Source of the DNA: Chloroflexota bacterium
Lineage (GTDB): Bacteria > Chloroflexota > Limnocylindria > P2-11E
Reading direction: 5' to 3'
Length of the DNA stretch: 5,368 bases
Assembly (NCBI GenBank): GCA_016875665.1
Contig: VGPA01000105.1
Span: 1-5,368, forward strand
The translations under genes and the position numbers were made by a program. Each line of letters opens with the position of its first letter. The stretch's first letter is position 1. Shown one piece after another: positions 1 to 5,237 of the stretch. The notes under the pieces were generated by a model. The model made no database searches and was not told the DNA's origin. It worked only from the letters and a program-made list of their open reading frames with translations.

Positions 1-674
1 CGACTAAGCGAGGCCGCTCCAAGATCCTTGAAGACCTTCATTAGAAGCGGGCGATCTGGCGGGCTAGCCGCTTCGATTTCAGCAGCGAGAGCGCGCAGCA
101 AGTCGAGCGAGCGAGCGGGGTCCCCGGTAGCCCGATGAGCAATGGCTGTCTGATAGCGAATGGCGCGCTTCAGACCCACGTCCTCAAGCGCGACCGCGAG
201 TCGCTCGGCGACGGCGAGAGCTTCCAGCGCCCGCGGACCATCAATTAGGAAGTTGTGGGCGGTTCCAGCCATCACTTGAAGTTGAGCCCGCTCACGCACC
301 TCAGTCATTTGTGGGCGGGCTTCGTCGATCTTGGCGAGCGCTTGGCGCGCATTCGACCGCGTGAGTAGGGTTCCGATTTCGACTAACAGGAGCTTTCGGG
401 CCTTGCTCGCTGCCTCCTCGACTTCGTCGATCACGAAGTGGGCGACCGGCTTCCCCACCCTCGCCGCGAGGAACTCGAGCGACTTCATTGCTGGCCTGAC
501 CTTCCCCAGCTCGATGGCGCTGACGTACGCCCGGGTGAAGTGCGGAGCGCCGAGTTGCGCTTGGCTGAGTCCGGCTTCGAGGCGGGCGGCACGCAAGCGG
601 TCGCCGATTCCAAGTAGTGATTCAGAAACCGGCGCGGGACGCCGGACGCGCGCCGGACGCGACCGGGTAGGCAC
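1..674 (-). CDS. XRE-family helix-turn-helix transcriptional regulator with TPR-like helical C-terminus (partial, 3' end beyond window)
   Basis: The minus-strand frame stays open from a GTG at 674 to the left edge (224 codons, no stop), so the C-terminus is missing. Residues about 24-80 form a typical HTH_3/XRE DNA-binding domain: LRAARLEAGLSQAQLG is helix 1 and the start of helix 2, AYVSAIELGK the recognition helix and following turn, and SLEFLAARVGKPVAHF the closing helices. Residues about 85-224 are a run of amphipathic, Ala/Leu-rich helices (for example ALEALAVAERLAVALED, then a helix ending HRATGDPARSLDLL) that look TPR-like, as in regulators with ligand- or peptide-sensing helical domains. 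The ligand is unknown. The GTG is chosen because an in-frame TAG lies 12 bases upstream (686-684), no other ATG/GTG start precedes the HTH, and a promoter places the predicted transcript start on this GTG. The first 23 residues are an Arg/Pro-rich extension. Codon use (including a TTA at 386-384) is less GC-biased than in the neighbours. Family is clear; targets are unknown. Confidence 0.88.
   Translation of the reverse strand, partial: MPTRSRPARVRRPAPVSESLLGIGDRLRAARLEAGLSQAQLGAPHFTRAYVSAIELGKVRPAMKSLEFLAARVGKPVAHFVIDEVEEAASKARKLLLVEIGTLLTRSNARQALAKIDEARPQMTEVRERAQLQVMAGTAHNFLIDGPRALEALAVAERLAVALEDVGLKRAIRYQTAIAHRATGDPARSLDLLRALAAEIEAASPPDRPLLMKVFKDLGAASLS
640..661. repeat. Perfect 11-bp tandem duplication near the 5' end of the HTH gene
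   Basis: The unit CGCCGGACGCG occurs at 640-650 and again directly at 651-661 with no mismatch. It falls in the codons of the Arg/Pro-rich N-terminal extension, about 14 to 35 bases downstream of the predicted transcript start. Eleven is not a multiple of three, so the repeat does not give a repeated peptide. It could be a chance or slippage duplication, or a paired operator half-site for autoregulation; only the duplication itself is seen. Confidence 0.6.
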
Positions 675-680
675 GGCAGG

Positions 681-709
681 AAGCTAGGCCGAGATCAACC
701 CCATGTCAA
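681..709 (-). promoter_or_regulatory. Sigma-70-type promoter for the HTH gene, predicted leaderless
   Basis: On the minus strand a perfect -35 box TTGACA (709-704) is followed by exactly 17 bases and a -10 box TAGCTT (686-681, matching the key T, A and final T). Six bases (680-675) then separate the -10 from the GTG at 674, so the expected +1 coincides with the first base of the start codon. There is no Shine-Dalgarno sequence before the GTG, consistent with leaderless translation. The box lies in the 64-base gap downstream of glpX, so the regulator probably has its own transcription even if glpX transcripts read through. Confidence 0.75.
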
Positions 710-738
710 TAAATCGTCGACAGGTGCCATTTGGGGGG

Positions 739-1734
739 CTATCCCAGGCGTAGCACCGGCGGGTGGGCGGGGTCGTCGTAATGGTGCGTGTCGATCCGGC
801 GCAGCGTGCCCTGAACGGCGTCGGCCAGGAGCGAGTGGGTCCGGACGCCATGGGCGAAGAACCGGACGCCCTGCAGCAACTCGCCGTCGGTGACTCCGGT
901 CGCGATGAACCGGAGGTCCTTTCCGCTCGCGAGCTCCTCGGTCCGGTAGACCCTCTTCTCGTCGGTGATGCCCATGCGCTTGGCGCGGGCACGCTCGTCG
1001 TCGTTGCGGAACGCGAGCCGGCCGATGACCTCGCCCCCCAGGCAGCGCATCGCCGCGGCCGCGATCACGCCCTCGGGCGCCCCGCCGGTGCCCATGACGG
1101 CGTGAACGCCCGTACCCGCGACTGCCACGGAAACCGCGGCGGGGCAGTCGCCGTCGTCGATGAGCTTGATCCGGGCGCCGGCGACGCGCACGTCGTTGAT
1201 CAGCTTCTCGTGCCGCGGGCGGTCGAGGATGATGATCGTGAGGTCCTCGACGTCGCGATTCAGAGACTGGGCGATGATCTTCAGGTTCTCGGCGACGGGA
1301 CGGTCCAGATCGACCTTCCCCTTCGCCGGCGGACCGACGATCAGCTTCTCCATGTAGGTGTCCGGCGCGTGCAGCAGCCCGCCCGGCTCCGACACGGCCA
1401 TGACCGCGATCGAGTTGGCGCGGCCCTTGGCCACCAGGTTGGTGCCCTCGAGCGGGTCGACCGCAATATCGACCTCGGTGCCCTGGCCGTTGCCGACGCG
1501 CTCGCCGATGTAGAGCATCGGCGCCTCGTCACGCTCGCCCTCGCCGATCACGATCCGCCCGTTGAACGAGATCGTGTCCATGTGCTTGCGCATCGCCTCA
1601 ACGGCGGCCTGATCGGCGCGCCGGTTGTCGCCGTGGCCCATCCAGTGGGCGGCGGCGATCGCGGCGACTTCCGTGATCTGCACGAGATCCAAGCTCGACG
1701 CGCGACCGACTGAAGCCACCTGAGTGACCGTCAT
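739..1734 (-). CDS. glpX: Class II fructose-1,6-bisphosphatase (GlpX)
   Basis: Hydrolyses fructose 1,6-bisphosphate to fructose 6-phosphate and phosphate, the irreversible gluconeogenic step, in the cytoplasm with divalent metal; some class II enzymes also act on sedoheptulose 1,7-bisphosphate. The 331-residue protein is of family length and complete. Visible hallmarks are GHGD (Asp36), VIGEGERDEAPMLYIGE (61-78, metal-ligand Glu65), AVDPLEGTN (91-99, Asp93 and Glu96), ILDRPRH (169-175), DVRVAGARIKLIDDGD (181-196), GTGGAPEG (215-222, Glu221) and FIATGVTDGELLQGVRF (276-292). These correspond to the metal and substrate residues of E. coli GlpX. The ATG at 1734 is preferred to a GTG at 1749, because the ATG overlaps the upstream kinase's TGA as ATGA and matches the usual N-terminus. 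Translation is therefore probably coupled to the kinase. The DPLEGTN form resembles cyanobacterial, Chloroflexi and Deinococcus enzymes more than the DPIDGTT of mycobacterial GlpX. No terminator hairpin is seen after the TAG. Confidence 0.96.
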   Translation of the reverse strand: MTVTQVASVGRASSLDLVQITEVAAIAAAHWMGHGDNRRADQAAVEAMRKHMDTISFNGRIVIGEGERDEAPMLYIGERVGNGQGTEVDIAVDPLEGTNLVAKGRANSIAVMAVSEPGGLLHAPDTYMEKLIVGPPAKGKVDLDRPVAENLKIIAQSLNRDVEDLTIIILDRPRHEKLINDVRVAGARIKLIDDGDCPAAVSVAVAGTGVHAVMGTGGAPEGVIAAAAMRCLGGEVIGRLAFRNDDERARAKRMGITDEKRVYRTEELASGKDLRFIATGVTDGELLQGVRFFAHGVRTHSLLADAVQGTLRRIDTHHYDDPAHPPVLRLG

Positions 1735-2912
1735 GGCCCCCCCCCACACTCGAGTAGTGGCCCCACGCTAGCGAGCCACCGGGGCGCTTGCACGGTCCGC
1801 ACGAGGTCCGCGGCGGCGCGCTCGATCGACGCGACCGCGGGCATGGATTCGGCCCCCGGCACCTCGGACGAGACCCGCACGCCCACGACGTCGGCGCGCA
1901 CGCGCTCGCGCGCCTCACCCTCGACCGAGCCCACGACCAGGCCGGTGGGTACACCGTGCTCGCGCGCCGTGCGAGTGACCGTATGGGTGAGCTTGCCGAA
2001 CCAGCTCTTGTGATCCAGCCGCCCTTCGCCGCTGATCACGAGGTCGGCACCCTCGAGCGCCCGGTCGAACCGCACCAACTCGAGCACGAGCGCCGCTCCC
2101 GGACGGAGACACGCCTCGAGGAATGCCACGAGGCCTGCGCCGAGTCCGCCGGCGGCACCCGCTCCGGGCACGTCACGTACGGAGCGTCCGAGACGGCTTT
2201 CGACCACGTCCGCGTACCGCGCGAGCGCGCGATCCAGGAGCGCGACCTCCGCGGGGCTCGCGCCCTTCTGGGGACCGAAGACGGCGCTCGCCCCGTCCGG
2301 GCCGAGGAGCGGATTGCGGACATCGCACGCGACCTCGAACGTGACGCCACGAAGCGCGGCGTCGACGTTCCCCTCGATCCTCTGGAGCCGCGCGAGCGCG
2401 GCACCGCCCTCGGGGAGCTCGTTCCCGTCCGCGTCGAGGAAGCGGATGCCGAACGCGCGAGCCATGCCCGACCCGCCGTCGTTTGTCGCGCTGTCGCCGA
2501 TCCCCGTGATCACCCGGCGCGCGCGGCGAGCGGCGGCGAGGAGCAGGTCTCCCGTGCCGCGGGTGGAGGTTCGCAGCGGATCGCGCTCGCTCTCACGGAG
2601 CCGGGTGAGCCCGCTCGCCGCGGCCATCTCGACGACGGCGGTGGTCCCGTCACCGAGCATCCCCCACGCCGCTTCGATCTCGCGGCCGAGCGGATCGGTC
2701 GTCCGCGTCCTCTGGAACGTCCCGCCCGTCGCGTGGACGAGCGCGCGGACCGTGCCCTCGCCGCCGTCGGCGACCGGAAGCTCGACGCAGGTTGCGGAAG
2801 GCCACACCGAGCGGACACCCTTCGCGATCGCCCCGGCGACCTCGACCGCGTTCGCCGTCCCCTTGAAGTTCTGCGGGGCGACGACCACCCGCAGGGCTCG
2901 TCCCGCAGTCAC
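1731..2912 (-). CDS. glxK: Glycerate kinase (GlxK/GarK family, PF02595)
   Basis: Phosphorylates D-glycerate with ATP in the cytoplasm (GlxK/GarK enzymes characteristically give 2-phosphoglycerate), sending glyoxylate-, serine- or sugar-acid-derived carbon into lower glycolysis/gluconeogenesis. The 393-residue protein is near the family length (about 370-390). Motifs in order: VVVAPQNFKG (9-18, usually PDSFKG), LPVADGGEGT (45-54), GIGDSATNDGGSGM (137-150), CDVRNPLLGPDGASAVFGPQKGA (Cys196 to Ala218), PGAGAAGGLGAGL (249-261), ISGEGRLDHKSWFGK (293-307) and a shorter C-terminal segment. The GTG start lies directly behind a predicted leaderless -10 box; six residues precede the conserved first strand. 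Its TGA overlaps the glpX ATG by four bases, so kinase and bisphosphatase form a two-gene gluconeogenic unit. The stop codon closely follows the G9 tract, giving a Gly-Gly-Gly-Pro end. D-to-Q in the first motif is a variant I also recall from other phyla. Whether this enzyme makes 2- or 3-phosphoglycerate cannot be read from sequence. Confidence 0.93.
   Translation of the reverse strand: MTAGRALRVVVAPQNFKGTANAVEVAGAIAKGVRSVWPSATCVELPVADGGEGTVRALVHATGGTFQRTRTTDPLGREIEAAWGMLGDGTTAVVEMAAASGLTRLRESERDPLRTSTRGTGDLLLAAARRARRVITGIGDSATNDGGSGMARAFGIRFLDADGNELPEGGAALARLQRIEGNVDAALRGVTFEVACDVRNPLLGPDGASAVFGPQKGASPAEVALLDRALARYADVVESRLGRSVRDVPGAGAAGGLGAGLVAFLEACLRPGAALVLELVRFDRALEGADLVISGEGRLDHKSWFGKLTHTVTRTAREHGVPTGLVVGSVEGEARERVRADVVGVRVSSEVPGAESMPAVASIERAAADLVRTVQAPRWLASVGPLLECGGGP
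1737..1745 (-). promoter_or_regulatory. Nine-G tract: glpX ribosome-binding region inside the end of the kinase gene
   Basis: On the minus strand nine consecutive G end two bases before the glpX ATG. No GGAGG-type sequence is present, and G-run pairing to the anti-Shine-Dalgarno CCUCC (with one G-U pair) is the only evident ribosome-binding signal. The same tract encodes the Gly-Gly-Gly near the C-terminus of the kinase. Its role as a binding site is inferred from position; the homopolymer is seen directly. Confidence 0.5.
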
Positions 2913-2918
2913 CTGGGA

Positions 2919-2924
2919 ATCGTA
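2919..2924 (-). promoter_or_regulatory. Predicted leaderless -10 box of the glycerate kinase gene
   Basis: On the minus strand TACGAT (2924-2919, four of six consensus positions, TAnnAT) is followed by six bases (2918-2913) and then the GTG at 2912. The expected transcript start therefore falls on the start codon, the same geometry as at the HTH gene. There is no Shine-Dalgarno sequence before this GTG. No good -35 box is visible at 16-18 bases, which lowers confidence. The 62-base divergent region (2913-2974) must also hold any promoter for the plus-strand operon; I could not identify one. A short inverted repeat GGGGA/TCCCC (2928-2932 and 2941-2945) lies in the middle. Confidence 0.5.
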
Positions 2925-2974
2925 TCGGGGGACACAACGTTCCCCTTGCGAATGCGGCAGACTTCCGAGCGGAC

Positions 2975-3964
2975 GTGACCTTACTCCTAGCGGGAACGAA
3001 CGGGCCGGACTGTACCGAGCGGGATCCGCAGGCTCTCTCGACCGTCTGGTCGACGATGGCCGCGGCCCGCCGCCGGCCCAGCGTCTTCCTCACCCCCGAG
3101 TGGCTCGCGGTGGCGCGGTCCCACGACCCCCACGAGCCGCTCACCCTCGGCGCCGGCGACCCCGCAATCGGCATCATCCCGGTCTGCCGCGACGCCGGCG
3201 ACACGATCCGCTTCGGTGGCGGGGACCTCTCCGACGAGCACGACATCGTCGCCGCGGCGGGTGACGAGCAGCGCATCGCCGCCTGCTTCGCGGAGTGGCT
3301 TTGCGCCAACGCGCGCAGCGTCGACCTCGAGAACGTGCCGGGCGACACCCCCACGCTCGACGTGGTCGGTGACCGGCTGCAGCGCGCCGGATTCCGTATC
3401 GAGCGCACGCGCCAAGTCACCTCGCCGCGGATCCAGCTTCCCGACGACTTCGAGGCCTACGTGCAGGCGCTCGGCAAGAAGGAGCGCCACGAGCTGCGGC
3501 GGAAGCTGCGGCGCCTCGAAGGGGCGGGTATCGCCGCCTTCCGCTTCGCAAGCGACGCCGAGCGGCCCGCCGTGATCGAGCGCTTCTGCGACCTCCACCG
3601 GGTGTCGCGCGGCGACAAGGCCGCGTTCATGACCCAAGAGAACGAGCGCTTCTTCCGCGCTGTGGCGGACGCGCTCGCGCCGATCGGGCGCCTCAAGCTC
3701 GGGGTGGTCAGCTTCGACGGCGCCGACGTCGCCGTGCTGTGGGGCTTCGCGTACGAGAAGACGCTCGCCCTCTACAACGCGGCGTACGACCCCGGCCTCG
3801 CCTCGCTCTCCATCGGCATCGCGAGCCATGCCTGGGCAATCCGCGCGGCGATCGCCGAGGGATTCACGACGTACGACCTGCTGCGCGGGGACGAGCCGTA
3901 CAAGTACGACCTCGGCGCGGCCGACCACTGGCTCGAGCGCCTGACCGCGGTCCGCCCGGAGTGA
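2975..3964 (+). CDS. BioF2/FemAB-like GNAT acyltransferase (PF13480-type)
   Basis: Predicted to transfer an acyl or aminoacyl group to an amine; substrate unknown. At 329 residues it has the layout of BioF2-like acetyltransferases, with an N-terminal half starting at SVFLTPEWL (36-44). The diagnostic domain spans about 160-315: a basic helix LGKKERHELRRKLRRLE (166-182), then DGADVAVLWGFAYEKTLALYN (248-268), YDPGLASLSIG (271-281) and the family signature DLLRGDEPYKYDLGA (301-315). There is no signal peptide or membrane segment, so it is probably cytoplasmic. The start is uncertain. A GTG at 2975 keeps a segment (residues 20-35) that aligns with the usual family N-terminus, but it lacks a clear ribosome-binding site and its first codons include TTA and CTA; an ATG at 3056 would remove 27 residues. 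It ends four bases before the glycosyltransferase gene and supplies that gene's Shine-Dalgarno sequence, so it is first in a three-gene operon. It is not of the MshD type by visible motifs. Confidence 0.82.
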   Translation: MTLLLAGTNGPDCTERDPQALSTVWSTMAAARRRPSVFLTPEWLAVARSHDPHEPLTLGAGDPAIGIIPVCRDAGDTIRFGGGDLSDEHDIVAAAGDEQRIAACFAEWLCANARSVDLENVPGDTPTLDVVGDRLQRAGFRIERTRQVTSPRIQLPDDFEAYVQALGKKERHELRRKLRRLEGAGIAAFRFASDAERPAVIERFCDLHRVSRGDKAAFMTQENERFFRAVADALAPIGRLKLGVVSFDGADVAVLWGFAYEKTLALYNAAYDPGLASLSIGIASHAWAIRAAIAEGFTTYDLLRGDEPYKYDLGAADHWLERLTAVRPE

Positions 3965-3966
3965 GG
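3958..3966 (+). promoter_or_regulatory. Shine-Dalgarno of the glycosyltransferase gene, overlapping the acyltransferase stop
   Basis: GGAG (3958-3961), in the last sense codon of the acyltransferase, lies seven bases before the ATG at 3969. A second GAGG (3963-3966) follows over the TGA. This fixes the ATG as start and implies translational coupling between the two genes. Confidence 0.65.
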
Positions 3967-3968
3967 CG

Positions 3969-5237
3969 ATGACGTTGCGCATCGCGATGCTGAGCGTGCA
4001 TGCTTGTGCGCTCGCCAAGCTCGGCGGGCGCGATTCCGGCGGCATGAACGTGTACATCCGCGAGCTTGCGCGCGACCTCGCGCGACGCGGCATCGAGGTG
4101 GACATCTTCACGCGCTGGCGCGAAGCGGAGGACCCGCGAGTCCAGGAGCTCGCGCCCGGCGCGAGGGTGATCCACATCGAGTCCGGCCCGATCGGCTACT
4201 ACCCGAAGATGTCCGTGTACGAGCGGTTGCCCGAGTTCACCGAGAAGCTGCTCGCCTTCGTGAAGGCCGAGGGACGGTCGTACGACCTGATCCACTCGCA
4301 CTACTGGCTGTCCGCCGAGGTCTCTCGGACGCTGGCGGCGGAATGGGCCGCGCCGCGCATCCAGATGTTCCACACGCTCGGCCGTGTGCGGAGCGAAGTC
4401 ATGGACGAGGACGCCGACGGCGAGAACGCGGTGCGCGCGGGAATCGAGGAGCGCGCCGTCGCCGAGTCGCGCGCGGTCGTCGCCGCGAGCGAGATCGAGG
4501 CCGGCGAGCTGCGCACGCTCTACGGCGCGGACATGGCCAAGGTCGCGATCATCCCGTGCGGCGTGGACCCCGAAGTGTTCCGCCCGGTCCGCCAGCTCGA
4601 CGCGCGGAGGATCCTCGGCGAGGACGGCTCCAAGCGGCTGATCCTGTTCGTCGGGCGGATCGAGCAGATCAAGGGCATCGACGTGCTGCTCCGCGCGCTC
4701 GGCCTGCTCTACGCCAGGCGTCCGGACCTGAAGGCCGACGTCCGCCTGGTGGTCGTGGGCGGCGCCCTCAGCCCGCACGACGACGCGCCGGAGACGGACA
4801 AGGTGGCGGACCTGCGGCGCCACGTGCGCGAGCAGAACCTCGAGTCGAGCGTCGAGTTCGTGGGCTCGCGCGATCAGCGCGACCTCGCCCTCTACTACGC
4901 GTCGGCCGACGTCTGCGCCGTGCCGTCGCTGACGGAGTCGTTCGGGCTCGTAGCGCTCGAGGCCATGGCGTGCGGCACGCCGGTGGTGGGCACGCGCGTC
5001 GGCGGGCTCCAGACGCTCATCGAGGACGGCCAGAGCGGCATGCTCGTGCCGCCGAGCGACGAGCAAGCGCTCGCCGAAGCCCTCGAGCGCGTGCTGCTCG
5101 ACCCCCGCTTGCGCATGCATCTGGCGCACGGCGCACGTGAGGCTGCGGAAGGCTACACATGGCAGCGGGTCGGCGACCGGATCGCGGATCTGTACCGGCG
5201 GATACTCTCGGCCGACGCAGCGAAGGTGGAGGGATAG
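3969..5237 (+). CDS. GT4-family glycosyltransferase, MshA-like (D-inositol-3-phosphate GlcNAc-transferase-like)
   Basis: A retaining GT-B glycosyltransferase of 422 residues (MshA proteins are about 420-480), soluble or peripheral, transferring a sugar from a nucleotide donor. The N-domain has MLSVHACALAKLGGRDSGGMNVYIREL (Met7-Leu33) and LIHSHYWLS (107-115). The C-domain has LFVGRIEQIKG (226-236) and SLTESFGLVALEAMACGTPVV (Ser320-Val340), with Arg230, Lys235 and the E-x7-E pair Glu323/Glu331 that contact the nucleotide sugar. By alignment from memory to C. glutamicum MshA, inositol-phosphate contacts His9, Lys78, Tyr110, Thr134 and Arg154 are matched at a constant +2 offset: His11, Lys80, Tyr112, Thr136 and Arg156. 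The donor-loop Gln-Pro of MshA appears replaced by Lys17-Leu18. Sucrose-phosphate synthases share several of the phosphate contacts, so that is the main alternative, but the adjacent PIG-L deacetylase favours a GlcNAc-linked product. The start ATG has a good Shine-Dalgarno. Family is certain; acceptor is inferred. Confidence 0.9.
   Translation: MTLRIAMLSVHACALAKLGGRDSGGMNVYIRELARDLARRGIEVDIFTRWREAEDPRVQELAPGARVIHIESGPIGYYPKMSVYERLPEFTEKLLAFVKAEGRSYDLIHSHYWLSAEVSRTLAAEWAAPRIQMFHTLGRVRSEVMDEDADGENAVRAGIEERAVAESRAVVAASEIEAGELRTLYGADMAKVAIIPCGVDPEVFRPVRQLDARRILGEDGSKRLILFVGRIEQIKGIDVLLRALGLLYARRPDLKADVRLVVVGGALSPHDDAPETDKVADLRRHVREQNLESSVEFVGSRDQRDLALYYASADVCAVPSLTESFGLVALEAMACGTPVVGTRVGGLQTLIEDGQSGMLVPPSDEQALAEALERVLLDPRLRMHLAHGAREAAEGYTWQRVGDRIADLYRRILSADAAKVEG
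5228..5233 (+). promoter_or_regulatory. Shine-Dalgarno deciding the GTG start of the PIG-L gene
   Basis: GGAGGG (5228-5233), in the last codons of the glycosyltransferase, stands four bases before the GTG at 5238, which itself directly follows the TAG stop (5235-5237). This supports the GTG over the internal GTG/ATG codons at 5271-5276 and indicates coupled translation. Confidence 0.7.

Noticed and set aside
331..687. Plus-strand open frame with Ser/Arg-rich protein opposite the HTH gene
   Set aside because: The minus strand encodes a well-formed HTH domain; the plus frame shows no family pattern.
721..745. Possible terminator after glpX
   Set aside because: The only self-complementary element is CCAAATGG, a stem of three base pairs with no following T run.
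763..1713. Long open frame on the plus strand opposite glpX
   Set aside because: It mirrors the codon periodicity of glpX in GC-rich DNA, has an Arg/Asp/His-rich composition and no recognisable domain; the minus strand carries an unmistakable enzyme.
1735..1749. GTG at 1749 as the glpX start
   Set aside because: It would add five residues with three in the homopolymer and leave no ribosome-binding signal; the ATG at 1734 with ATGA overlap is better.
2928..2945. GGGGA/TCCCC inverted repeat as an operator
   Set aside because: Only five pairs with an eight-base spacer in GC-rich DNA, so it could easily be chance; kept only as a note in the divergent region.
1788..2978. Open frame of nearly 400 codons on the plus strand opposite the glycerate kinase
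   Set aside because: Antisense shadow of a clear kinase gene, with low-complexity Arg/Ala/Glu-rich content and no motif.
2987..4177. Minus-strand open frame opposite the acyltransferase
   Set aside because: Shadow of the PF13480-type gene; no domain visible and it crosses the operon junction.
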